Assembly (NCBI GenBank): GCA_002438865.1
Contig: DJRJ01000035.1
Location: forward strand, 1-23,940
Origin: Clostridiales bacterium UBA6363
Lineage (GTDB): Bacteria; Bacillota; Clostridia; UBA1381
DNA: 23,940 nucleotides
Direction: 5' to 3'
Numbering within the stretch: the first letter of the stretch is position 1; each line of letters begins with the position of its first letter. Under the pieces are notes generated by a model that was not told the origin of the DNA, did not search any database, and saw only the letters and a list, made by a program, of their open reading frames with translations. A program made the position numbers and the translations under genes. This document shows positions 14,093 through 21,064 of this stretch, piece after piece.

Positions 14093-15355
14093 ATGAAGAA
14101 AAAATTTTCGGCCGCAATCCTCGGCGCAGGCGGACGGGGAAGTATGTACGGACAGGTTATGCAAAATCAGCACAGTGATGAGTTTGAAATAACCGCCGTA
14201 TGCGACATTAACCCGAAACAGCTTGAAAAGTGCAGAATGATGCTTAATCTTTCGGATGATATGCTCTTTTCCGATGAGGAAACGTTTTTCGCCGAAAAGC
14301 GTGCGGACGTGCTCATTATCGCAACATATGACGATAAGCACGTCGAGCAGTGTATCAAAGCAATGGAAATGGGTTACAATGTGCTTATGGAAAAGCCCGT
14401 CAGCAATTCACGCAAGGAGATAGACAGACTGCTCAAGGTGCAGAAAGAAACGGGATGTATCGTTTCCATATGCCACGAACTGCGCTACGGTCCCGCATTC
14501 GTCAAGCTCGGCGAACTGCTCGAAAGCGGCGTAATCGGCAAACTGCTTGCGGTTGACGCAATGGAGCGTGTCGCATACTGGCATCAGGCGCAGGCATACG
14601 TGCGCATACAGTCGCAGAGGAGCGGACTGTTCTTCTCGACAATTCTCGCAAAATGCAGCCACGACCTGGATTTGATGCAGCGCTATGTCGGCGCAAAGTG
14701 CGATACCGTTTCATCTGTGGGAGATTTAAGCTTTTTCAGAAAGGAAAATATGCCCCCGGACGCCTCGGGCAGATGTCTTGACTGCAAGTATGTCGAGGAA
14801 TGTCCTTACAGCGCAAAGAAAATTTACATAGATATGTGGAAAGAGAAAGGCTGTCCCGAATTTGAATGGCCCTGGAGTAAGGTTTCGCTCAAAAATCCGA
14901 ACACGGAGGAGGATTTGTACGAGGGTATAAAAAATACGTATTTCGGCAGATGCGTATTTGATTTGGGCGTTGAAAACAACAAGGACGTTGTCGACCGTCA
15001 GATGGTGCAGATGCGGTTTGAAAACGGCGTTATCGGAACGCTTAAAATGGTGTTTGCCGCAGAACCGGGAAGAAGAATTAACCTGTTCGGCTCGCACGGC
15101 GAGCTTCTGCTTGACGAGCGTGCCGGAACGATTGAAGTTATGCCGTTCGGAAAGAAAAAGGAGATTATAGATTTCCATATCGCCGGAGGTCACGGCGGCG
15201 GCGATTCGATACTGATAAGCAATCTGTACGGTGCGCTTACAGACAGTACGAAAAACCGCACAAGCCTGGCGGATTCGATAGAGAGCCAGCTTATGGGAAT
15301 AAGTGCGGAGGAGTCACGCTTAAACGGCGGTGCAGTTGTAAAAGTACATAAATAG
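14093..15355 (+). CDS. Gfo/Idh/MocA-family oxidoreductase with a cysteine-rich insert
   Basis: A 420-residue NAD(P)-dependent dehydrogenase acting on a sugar or cyclitol. The Rossmann start AAILGAGGRGSMYG carries GxGxxG (11-16), and EKPVS (K101) is the catalytic-lysine motif. KCSHDLDLM (H190) lies where the family places its catalytic His. Residues 228-237 contain C228, C231 and C237 (CLDCKYVEEC), followed by PYSAKKIY, a small possibly metal-binding insert seen in one subgroup. Length is typical of this longer subgroup. The ATG follows CGGAGAT. Its substrate is unknown; the AraC neighbour suggests induction by a carbohydrate. Confidence 0.9.
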   Translation: MKKKFSAAILGAGGRGSMYGQVMQNQHSDEFEITAVCDINPKQLEKCRMMLNLSDDMLFSDEETFFAEKRADVLIIATYDDKHVEQCIKAMEMGYNVLMEKPVSNSRKEIDRLLKVQKETGCIVSICHELRYGPAFVKLGELLESGVIGKLLAVDAMERVAYWHQAQAYVRIQSQRSGLFFSTILAKCSHDLDLMQRYVGAKCDTVSSVGDLSFFRKENMPPDASGRCLDCKYVEECPYSAKKIYIDMWKEKGCPEFEWPWSKVSLKNPNTEEDLYEGIKNTYFGRCVFDLGVENNKDVVDRQMVQMRFENGVIGTLKMVFAAEPGRRINLFGSHGELLLDERAGTIEVMPFGKKKEIIDFHIAGGHGGGDSILISNLYGALTDSTKNRTSLADSIESQLMGISAEESRLNGGAVVKVHK

Positions 15356-15356
15356 G

Positions 15357-15385
15357 AAAACGGCGGTGATTTTTCACCGCCGTTT
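15357..15385 (+). terminator. Hairpin terminator after the dehydrogenase gene
   Basis: Stem AAACGGCGGTGA/TCACCGCCGTTT (15358-15369 with 15374-15385) with a T4 loop, just after the stop. The U tail is short (TTTG), so efficiency is uncertain; it may act on both strands. Confidence 0.7.
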
Positions 15386-15404
15386 GTCCAATATCGCTCG
15401 GTGT

Positions 15405-16112
15405 TTAAAAGTATATTTCGTTCTGGTATTTGGTAGGCAGACCGTCCCTGTAAATGTGCGAGTCGCCCGAAAGCTGCAAAACCCTTGGCACAACTGCGCC
15501 CCTGCGCTCGGAAAAGTCTATCACCGTCATTCCCGTATGAGTAAAATCGAAATGCGTGCTGAACATCGGATACGGAATATCCAAAAGACAGCTTAAAAAC
15601 ACCATTCCGAAACCCTGATGCGCAAACAGCGCAATGCGGCTCTTGTTTTCACGCACGCAATTGTATAAATTCCGCTCAAGGTCATGCTCGTAGCCGAACG
15701 ATTTCATAAATGCGTCCGTTTCTTTCTGCACTCTGTCCAATCCCCTTTTAAAGGTCTTGTCCGCAAACGCTTTGTGCCAGTCCCTGCCCATGCTGCGGAT
15801 TTCGTCCGAAACGAAACGTTCACGGTATTTTTGATGCTGAAACGCCCATTCGGGAGAGCCGTCCTCCTCAAAAAAGAAATCCTCGCCGGCAAATTTTTCA
15901 TTGCACCAGTCAAGCACGGTCATTTCCTTGTGCAAAAGCTCACACGTAGGCTTTGCGGTAAGCATTGCCCTGTTTGAGCTTGACGCATAAATCTCATCTA
16001 TCCCGTACAGCGCAAGCCGCCTTGCCAACGCCTCCGCCTGCCGTTCTCCGAGCGGAGTAAGGCTGTCGGGGTCGTATATCGGGTCGCCGTGGCGTATATA
16101 AAACAAAAGCAT
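15405..16112 (-). CDS. Histidine phosphatase (phosphoglycerate-mutase-like)
   Basis: A 235-residue protein of the histidine phosphatase superfamily. The catalytic RHG motif is R7-H8-G9, the second Arg is R48 (SSNRAMLTA), and the second catalytic His is H165 in FAHQGFG. A charged insert lies between about 75 and 130. The substrate may be a phosphosugar or small phosphoester; I cannot say. The ATG at 16112 follows AAAGGAGTG; a longer in-frame start at 16151 would read through the promoter. It is a single gene, converging on the dehydrogenase terminator and divergent from the Fe-S scaffold operon. Confidence 0.88.
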   Translation of the reverse strand: MLLFYIRHGDPIYDPDSLTPLGERQAEALARRLALYGIDEIYASSSNRAMLTAKPTCELLHKEMTVLDWCNEKFAGEDFFFEEDGSPEWAFQHQKYRERFVSDEIRSMGRDWHKAFADKTFKRGLDRVQKETDAFMKSFGYEHDLERNLYNCVRENKSRIALFAHQGFGMVFLSCLLDIPYPMFSTHFDFTHTGMTVIDFSERRGAVVPRVLQLSGDSHIYRDGLPTKYQNEIYF

Positions 16113-16132
16113 AAAATCACTCCTTTGTTTAC

Positions 16133-16161
16133 AGTATATCACAGCCTGCATCTCTTTGCAA
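16133..16161 (-). promoter_or_regulatory. Promoter of the histidine phosphatase gene
   Basis: On the minus strand TTGCAA (16156-16161), 17 bases, TATACT (16133-16138). Confidence 0.65.
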
Positions 16162-16220
16162 CAAGAAGAATTTTCATAAATAAAAGGTCGGGAAAGATAA
16201 TATATTTGTATATTTTGTTA

Positions 16221-16249
16221 TTGAAGAAACGCCGAAGTTGTGATATAAT
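16221..16249 (+). promoter_or_regulatory. Promoter of the Fe-S scaffold/GGGtGRT operon
   Basis: TTGAAG (16221-16226), 17 bases, TATAAT (16244-16249) preceded by TGA, about 50 bases before the ATG. Confidence 0.75.
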
Positions 16250-16298
16250 TAAATACAATAGGGCGGAAATGTCCGCAGTTTTTGAAAGGAGTAATATT

Positions 16299-16991
16299 AT
16301 GAAGTATTCAGCAGAAGTAGAAAATATGTGTCCTTTGGCAAAAGGCGCATATCACGGTCCTGCTCCCATACCCCAGGAGGGAAAATGGACGCAGGCAACG
16401 GAAATCAAGGATATTTCCGGTTTGACGCACGGCGTTGGCTGGTGTGCACCGCAGCAGGGCGCATGTAAGCTTACATTAAACGTAAAAGAGGGCGTTATCC
16501 AGGAGGCGCTTGTTGAAACGGTAGGCTGTTCGGGAATGACTCATTCGGCAGCTATGGCTTCGGAAATTCTTGTCGGAAAGACAATCCTCGAGGCACTCAA
16601 CACAGACCTCGTATGCGACGCTATAAACACAGCAATGAGAGAATTATTCCTCCAGATTGTGTACGGACGTACACAGACTGCGTTCTCCGAGGACGGTCTG
16701 CCCATCGGTGCGGGACTTGAGGACCTCGGTAAAGGTTTGCGTTCGCAGGTAGGTACTACATATGCAACACTCAAAAAGGGTCCGAGATACCTTGAGCTTG
16801 CAGAGGGATACATCACAAAGGTTGCTGTTGATGAAGACGATACAATCATCGGCTACAAGTTCGTACACCTCGGCAAAATGATGGAAAATATCCGCAAGGG
16901 TATGGACGCAAACGAAGCTCTCGAAAAGGCGAGCGGACAGTACGGCAGAGTCGAAGATGCTGTTAAGCTTATCGACCCGAGAAATGAATAA
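16299..16991 (+). CDS. IscU/NifU-like iron-sulfur scaffold protein (GGGtGRT-associated)
   Basis: A 230-residue protein related to the IscU/NifU N-terminal scaffold fold. Residues about 47-110 hold the recognisable core: GWCAPQQGACKLTLNVKEG and VETVGCSGMTHSAAMASEILVG. C49, C56 and C77 are candidate cluster ligands; C106 is also present. The third IscU cysteine in its usual HCS context is not seen, so cluster handling may differ. It is longer than IscU (about 128 residues) by an N-terminal segment and a C-terminal domain (LELAEGYITKVAVDEDD...). A GAAAGGAG site precedes the ATG; the longer ORF start lies upstream of the promoter. The GGGtGRT gene follows after 17 bases, an arrangement known from many anaerobes. 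Confidence 0.85.
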   Translation: MKYSAEVENMCPLAKGAYHGPAPIPQEGKWTQATEIKDISGLTHGVGWCAPQQGACKLTLNVKEGVIQEALVETVGCSGMTHSAAMASEILVGKTILEALNTDLVCDAINTAMRELFLQIVYGRTQTAFSEDGLPIGAGLEDLGKGLRSQVGTTYATLKKGPRYLELAEGYITKVAVDEDDTIIGYKFVHLGKMMENIRKGMDANEALEKASGQYGRVEDAVKLIDPRNE

Positions 16992-17008
16992 GAAGGAGGT
17001 AAACTATA

Positions 17009-18010
17009 ATGGCATTATTTGAGAGTTATGAAAGAAGAATAGATCAGATCAACGCAGAGCTTGCAAAGCACGGCATTTCATCAATCGAAGAAGCAAAAAA
17101 GATTTGCGATGAAAAGGGCGTTGACGCATACAATATAGTAAAAGGTATTCAGCCGATTTGCTTTGAAAATGCTTGCTGGGCGTACGTTGTAGGTGCAGCT
17201 ATCGCAATCAAGGACGGCGTTAAAACAGCGGCTGAAGCTGCTGAAAAAATCGGTGTGGGCTTGCAGTCATTCTGTATCCCCGGTTCGGTTGCCGACGACA
17301 GAAAAGTAGGTATCGGTCACGGTAACCTCGGCGCAATGCTTCTCCGTGACGAAACAAAGTGTTTCGCATTCCTCGCAGGCCATGAGTCATTTGCGGCAGC
17401 AGAGGGCGCTATCGGCCTTGCAAAAAGCGCAAACAAAGCTCGTAAAGAACCGTTAAGAGTTATACTGAACGGTCTCGGTAAGGACGCCGCAAAGATAATT
17501 TCAAGAATTAACGGATTTACCTATGTTCAGACTAAGTTTGATTACTACACAGGCGAATTAAACGTAGTTGAAGAAATCGCATATTCAAAGGGCGAAAGAG
17601 CAAAGGTACGCTGTTACGGTGCGGACGATGTCCGTGAAGGCGTTGCAATTATGTGGAAAGAGGGCGTTGACGTATCTATCACAGGTAACTCAACAAACCC
17701 GACACGTTTCCAGCACCCCGTTGCAGGAACATATAAGAAAGAATGTATCGAAAAGGGCAAGAAATACTTCTCGGTTGCATCGGGCGGCGGTACAGGACGT
17801 ACACTTCACCCCGACAATATGGCGGCAGGTCCGGCATCTTACGGTATGACGGATACAATGGGAAGAATGCATTCGGACGCTCAGTTCGCAGGTTCTTCAT
17901 CAGTTCCGGCACACGTTGAAATGATGGGACTTATCGGCGCAGGTAACAACCCGATGGTTGGTATGACCGTTGCGGTTGCCGTTGCGGTTGAAGAAGCAAT
18001 GAATAAGTAA
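17009..18010 (+). CDS. GGGtGRT-family protein, function unknown
   Basis: A 333-residue cytoplasmic protein of the family named for its conserved motif, here GGGTGRT at residues 259-265, followed by LHPDNMAAGPASYGMTDTMGRMHSDAQFAG and GAGNNPMVGMT. Conserved Cys residues occur in PICFENACW and SFCIPG near the N-terminal third, and FLAGHESFAAAEGAIGLAK precedes a glycine-rich region. The motif could bind a nucleotide or cluster, but no biochemical role is established to my knowledge. It is translated after an excellent AAGGAGG site, downstream of the scaffold gene, so a link with iron-sulfur metabolism is inferred. Frequent CTC, GGT and CGT codons, unlike the neighbours, hint at high expression. 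Confidence 0.92.
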   Translation: MALFESYERRIDQINAELAKHGISSIEEAKKICDEKGVDAYNIVKGIQPICFENACWAYVVGAAIAIKDGVKTAAEAAEKIGVGLQSFCIPGSVADDRKVGIGHGNLGAMLLRDETKCFAFLAGHESFAAAEGAIGLAKSANKARKEPLRVILNGLGKDAAKIISRINGFTYVQTKFDYYTGELNVVEEIAYSKGERAKVRCYGADDVREGVAIMWKEGVDVSITGNSTNPTRFQHPVAGTYKKECIEKGKKYFSVASGGGTGRTLHPDNMAAGPASYGMTDTMGRMHSDAQFAGSSSVPAHVEMMGLIGAGNNPMVGMTVAVAVAVEEAMNK

Positions 18011-18020
18011 TTAAAAAGCA

Positions 18021-18058
18021 GGGGCAATGCGGATAATTCTTGCATTGCTCCGGTTTTT
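18021..18058 (+). terminator. Terminator of the scaffold/GGGtGRT operon
   Basis: A 10-bp stem GGGGCAATGC/GCATTGCTCC (18021-18030 with 18042-18051, one G-T pair), an 11-nt loop, then GGTTTTT. Confidence 0.85.
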
Positions 18059-18102
18059 AATGCCCGAATTGGGAATTTCCATAAAAAAGAAAAAATAAAC
18101 AC

Positions 18103-18131
18103 TTGACAAATATAACTGTATGTGCTATAAT
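18103..18131 (+). promoter_or_regulatory. Promoter of the initiator tRNA gene
   Basis: TTGACA (18103-18108), 17 bases, TATAAT (18126-18131), both consensus, about 30 bases before the tRNA 5' end. This fits a strongly transcribed tRNA. Confidence 0.88.
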
Positions 18132-18161
18132 ATTTAAGCATTGTAAAACAGTGCTTAATAT

Positions 18162-18238
<77 letters not shown>

Positions 18239-18241
18239 TTG

Positions 18242-18285
18242 AAAAACCGCTTAACTAAGCCATTTCGGCAAAGTAAGCGGTTTTT
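18242..18285 (+). terminator. Terminator of the initiator tRNA transcript
   Basis: A 12-bp stem AAAAACCGCTTA/TAAGCGGTTTTT (18242-18253 with 18274-18285), a 20-nt loop with an inner GCC/GGC pairing, then GTTTT. It lies on the element side of the presumed attachment site. Confidence 0.8.
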
Positions 18286-18307
18286 GTTTTACCTTAAAAT
18301 CGGTCGA

Positions 18308-18329
18308 ATAATTCAACTATAATTCAACT
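18308..18329 (+). repeat. Two tandem 11-bp repeats beside the integrase gene
   Basis: ATAATTCAACT occurs twice end to end (18308-18318 and 18319-18329), between the tRNA and the integrase stop. Candidate integrase arm-binding sites, since such recombinases bind short direct repeats near the attachment core. Confidence 0.6.
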
Positions 18330-18340
18330 CTATTTTAAAA

Positions 18341-19531
18341 CTATGCTTTTTTGAGGAATATATCCGATAAGATTTCAGCGTTCTTTTTGTCTGCCGCCTC
18401 GATAACGTGAGCGTATATATTGGCGGTGGTCGATACTTGCGAATGTCCTAATCTTTTTGAGATTGAGACACTGTCAACACCGTTATAATAAAGCATACTT
18501 GCCATAGTGTGGCGGAAAGCGTGCGGATTGATATGCGGCAGATTATATTTTTTTGAGAATTTATTCAGATAATCGGTTATGCTGTCGGGGTGCATCGGCT
18601 TACCGTTATTCTGTGTAAAGACAAAATTATTATTTTCATAATATGCACCGAGCCGCAACCGCTCCGCCGCTTGCCAAGCCTTATATTGTTTTAATAACTG
18701 TATTGTTTCGGAGGGCAACGAGACAATCCTTTTTGAGTTATCCGTTTTGGGCGTGCTTTCATATATCCCGATGTCGGCGGAATAAAGAACGCTGTTACAA
18801 ATATATATTTGGTTTTTGTCAAAAATTACCTTATCCCATTTTAAGCCGAGGATTTCCCCACGCCTTGCACCTGTGATAAGAAATAAATGTACAAGCGTTT
18901 TCCACTTGATAGGCTCATTTTCAAGAGCCTTGCCGATTGCTTGTATTTGTTCCGGCTGAAAATAATTTATTTCCTTGTGCGTGACCTTAGGCAAGTCCGC
19001 ACGGCTTGCAGGGTTAAACGGTATCAGACTTTCCTTTACCGCCTGTTCCAGTACTGTCGATATTAGCCTATGATGTTCAATCACTGTCTTAGGACTTAAA
19101 TTTGCGCCTGTATGCTTGTTTTTCTCATTTTGAAGTAAATGCATATATAAATTGTTTAAGTTGTCTACACGCAAATCCTTGAGCTTTATATGCCCAATAT
19201 GGGGGTATATTCTTTCGGTTAAATCTTTATACCTTGCAATGGTGGAATGCTTTAACCCTCGCTGTTCTTTTAGGGCAATGACATAATTACAATATGCTTG
19301 AAATGTTTGCTTTGTATCGCTTTTTACGCCCTCTTTGCACTCTTTTTCAAACACTGCCGCAAATGCTTCCGCTTTCTTGCGTGCCGTTTCCTCTTTCCAA
19401 TTGGGTTGAACGTCAAATGTTGCGGTGTACGGCTTTAATTGTTTGCCGTCCGCCCCTCTGCCCCTGTGGACACGTATTGAAAACGAAATAAGCTTACCGT
19501 CTTTATTCCTCCGTTCTTGTATGTTTGCCAT
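18341..19531 (-). CDS. Tyrosine site-specific recombinase (integrase)
   Basis: A 396-residue phage-type integrase. Residues about 1-70 form an arm-DNA-binding domain (ERRNKDGKLISFSIRVHRGRG), about 75-165 the SAM-like core-binding domain, and the rest the catalytic domain. Catalytic residues are R223 (TGARRGEILGL), K262 (TPKTDNSKR), H337 and R340 (PHAFRHT), H363 (LGHS) and nucleophile Y373 (NIYAHV). All are present, so the enzyme looks intact. I chose the ATG at 19531, preceded by GAGGAGG; the ATG five codons upstream abuts the previous stop. It inserts the element at the tRNA-fMet gene and, with the excisionase-like protein, would remove it. Confidence 0.93.
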   Translation of the reverse strand: MANIQERRNKDGKLISFSIRVHRGRGADGKQLKPYTATFDVQPNWKEETARKKAEAFAAVFEKECKEGVKSDTKQTFQAYCNYVIALKEQRGLKHSTIARYKDLTERIYPHIGHIKLKDLRVDNLNNLYMHLLQNEKNKHTGANLSPKTVIEHHRLISTVLEQAVKESLIPFNPASRADLPKVTHKEINYFQPEQIQAIGKALENEPIKWKTLVHLFLITGARRGEILGLKWDKVIFDKNQIYICNSVLYSADIGIYESTPKTDNSKRIVSLPSETIQLLKQYKAWQAAERLRLGAYYENNNFVFTQNNGKPMHPDSITDYLNKFSKKYNLPHINPHAFRHTMASMLYYNGVDSVSISKRLGHSQVSTTANIYAHVIEAADKKNAEILSDIFLKKA

Positions 19532-19545
19532 TGGTATCCTCCTCA

Positions 19546-20100
19546 TTAAAACGGCAACTCATAATCTCTAATATCCCATTTTGATAATTTTTTCAATTCC
19601 TTTTCTTTCCATAAATCAAATATTTCATCATCAATTTTATAGTCCTCCAATAATTTTTTGAATTTCATCCAATTATCAAAAAAAACGTATACATCCTTTT
19701 CCATTTTTTGACGATCGCTCAAACTGTCAAAAAATATCAAACCGGCATAGTTTTTTATGGAAAAACCAAAATACATTGCATCGTCTGAAGTATTCTCGCA
19801 TAGTTTTTCGATTTTAAACCCGCCCTCGCTATCTATTTTTATTAGCAATTCAGCAGCGTCTTTCAATGTTTTTAGCTTTGGCGTCATATCATCGGCAATA
19901 CCGCAAAGCCAGTCTATAGAAACGTTCAAAACTTCTGCTATGTTAGCTATGTTTTCAAGTGAAGGCTTTTTTCCGCCTTTTTCATAAGCTGAAATTGTGG
20001 CGGCTGTAGTGTGCGCCATTTCTGCAAGTTTTCGCTGTGATAATTTGTTTTCAAGCCGTACTTTTTTTAATCTATCGGGAAAAGTTTTATTTATATCCAT
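19546..20100 (-). CDS. CI-like repressor with XRE helix-turn-helix
   Basis: A 184-residue regulator. Residues about 8-66 form the Cro/CI helix-turn-helix: FPDRLKKVRLENKLSQRKLAEMAHTTAATISAYEKGGKKPSLENIANIAEVLNVSIDWLCG. The C-terminal 115 residues are Lys/Asp-rich and not a LexA-type peptidase: no Ser/Lys dyad context is visible. So it is not obviously cleaved after DNA damage, and induction may run another way. It precedes the integrase gene by 14 bases (with the chosen start) on the same transcript and is divergent from the early genes, as for a phage repressor. The GAGGTGA site precedes the ATG. Confidence 0.88.
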   Translation of the reverse strand: MDINKTFPDRLKKVRLENKLSQRKLAEMAHTTAATISAYEKGGKKPSLENIANIAEVLNVSIDWLCGIADDMTPKLKTLKDAAELLIKIDSEGGFKIEKLCENTSDDAMYFGFSIKNYAGLIFFDSLSDRQKMEKDVYVFFDNWMKFKKLLEDYKIDDEIFDLWKEKELKKLSKWDIRDYELPF

Positions 20101-20121
20101 AAAAAATCACCTCTTTAATAT

Positions 20122-20150
20122 AGAATATCACAAATGCGCTTAAAAGTCAA
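20122..20150 (-). promoter_or_regulatory. Promoter of the repressor-integrase transcript
   Basis: On the minus strand TTGACT (20145-20150), 17 bases, TATTCT (20122-20127). Confidence 0.72.
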
Positions 20151-20177
20151 CAATAACAATAAAAATAAACTTGTATT

Positions 20178-20197
20178 TACTTAAGGAAACCTAAGTA
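20178..20197. promoter_or_regulatory. Operator-like inverted repeat between repressor and early promoters
   Basis: Arms TACTTAAGG and CCTAAGTA around AAA (20178-20197), one extra A in the left arm. It sits midway between the two divergent promoters where a CI-type protein would bind. A single imperfect copy is weak evidence. Confidence 0.4.
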
Positions 20198-20235
20198 TAT
20201 CAAAATAAAAAATAATTAATTTTGTTATAGTTTAG

Positions 20236-20264
20236 TTTACTTTGTTCTCATTATGTGATATAAT
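20236..20264 (+). promoter_or_regulatory. Early promoter of the plus-strand element genes
   Basis: TTTACT (20236-20241), 17 bases, TATAAT (20259-20264) preceded by TGTGA, 29 bases before the first early ATG. Confidence 0.68.
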
Positions 20265-20293
20265 AACAACAAAGATATGAAAGGAGGGGTTAA

Positions 20294-20473
20294 ATGAGAA
20301 ATTCGGACATCAGAGAAGAAATTGCCGATAATGGGGTTAAATATTGGCAAGTGGCGGAAGTTTTGGGATTGAGCGACGGCGGTTTTTCCCGATTATTACG
20401 GCACGAACTGTCGGAAGAAAAGAAAGCCGAAATTCGTACAGCTATAAAAAAAGCGAAAAAAATAATGCTATGA
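20294..20473 (+). CDS. Small 59-residue DNA-binding-like early protein
   Basis: This 59-residue protein is short but has a strong AAAGGAGGGG site just before its ATG and the divergent early promoter upstream. It starts MRNSDIREEIADNGVKYWQVAEVLGLSDGGFSRLLR, a helix-turn-helix-like pattern: KYWQVAEVLGL then SDGGFSRLLR. It ends in a Lys-rich tail (KKAKKIML). I recall similar very short regulators in many Clostridia elements, often annotated as phage or plasmid hypothetical proteins. It is the Cro-position gene, so it may antagonise the repressor (inference). Its stop lies inside a perfect 12-bp inverted repeat (20463-20492). Confidence 0.8.
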   Translation: MRNSDIREEIADNGVKYWQVAEVLGLSDGGFSRLLRHELSEEKKAEIRTAIKKAKKIML

Positions 20474-20492
20474 GCGGCAACTCATAGCATTA
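20463..20492 (+). other. Perfect 12-bp hairpin at the end of the Cro-position gene
   Basis: TAATGCTATGAG (20463-20474), loop CGGCAA, CTCATAGCATTA (20481-20492). No U run follows, so it is not a standard terminator; it could protect the mRNA 3' end or bind a protein. Confidence 0.6.
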
Positions 20493-20583
20493 AGGCAAAT
20501 ACCCTATTGAAAAAAATTAAAATATAGCCTTTATATAAGTGTAACATATTTTTGTTGACTTGTAAAGGCAGATTGGAGGAAAA

Positions 20584-20772
20584 ATGGCAACAAAAATTTT
20601 TTACACAATACGGGAAACAGCGGCAACGGGAATTTTAAGCGAACACGCATTAAGATTAATGCAGAAACAGCACAAATTACCCTGTATTATGTGCGGTACA
20701 AAATGTATGGTAAATTACCCGTTGTTATTGGAACAGCTCCAAAATGAAAGCAAAAGGGCGGTGGTCGAATGA
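20584..20772 (+). CDS. Excisionase-like small helix-turn-helix protein
   Basis: A 62-residue protein: MATKIFYTIRETAATGILSEHALRLMQKQHKLPCIMCGTKCMVNYPLLLEQLQ. The pattern (TIRETAATGILSEHALRLM, a winged turn, then a V-N-Y-P strand) is that of MerR-like excisionases and related integrase-assistance proteins; it has no enzymatic motif. It has a good TTGGAGGA site, and its last codons overlap the next gene (ATGA). Candidate directionality factor for the integrase (inference). Confidence 0.78.
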   Translation: MATKIFYTIRETAATGILSEHALRLMQKQHKLPCIMCGTKCMVNYPLLLEQLQNESKRAVVE

Positions 20773-21062
20773 ATGTATTAAATTTGGTTGCTTGCCTGTC
20801 AAGGGGCGAGGAACACGCAATAACCGCCAAAGAGCTTTCCAAGCTGTTAAATTGGAGCGAGAGGGATATAACCTCCGCAGTCAATATTTTGCGCAAGTCG
20901 GGAAAAATAATATGCAGTAGTGCAAAGGGGTACTTTCTGCCGAGTTGTAACGAAGATGTAAGCGAGTTTGTTCGGCAGATGAACGGCAGAATAAAAGATA
21001 TGAAACGGGCAACCGCACCGGCAGAGAAATTTTTGAAAAAATATCAAGAAAGGATTTTATAA
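20769..21062 (+). CDS. Winged-helix-like small DNA-binding protein
   Basis: A 97-residue protein with HAITAKELSKLLNWSERDITSAVNILRKSGKIICSSAKGYFLP, a winged-helix pattern with helix-turn-helix followed by a beta wing, then a Lys-rich C terminus (KRATAPAEKFLKKYQERIL). It starts inside the preceding gene (ATGA overlap), so translation is coupled. Likely a regulator or replication accessory of the element; no closer family recognised. Confidence 0.75.
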   Translation: MNVLNLVACLSRGEEHAITAKELSKLLNWSERDITSAVNILRKSGKIICSSAKGYFLPSCNEDVSEFVRQMNGRIKDMKRATAPAEKFLKKYQERIL

Positions 21063-21064
21063 AA

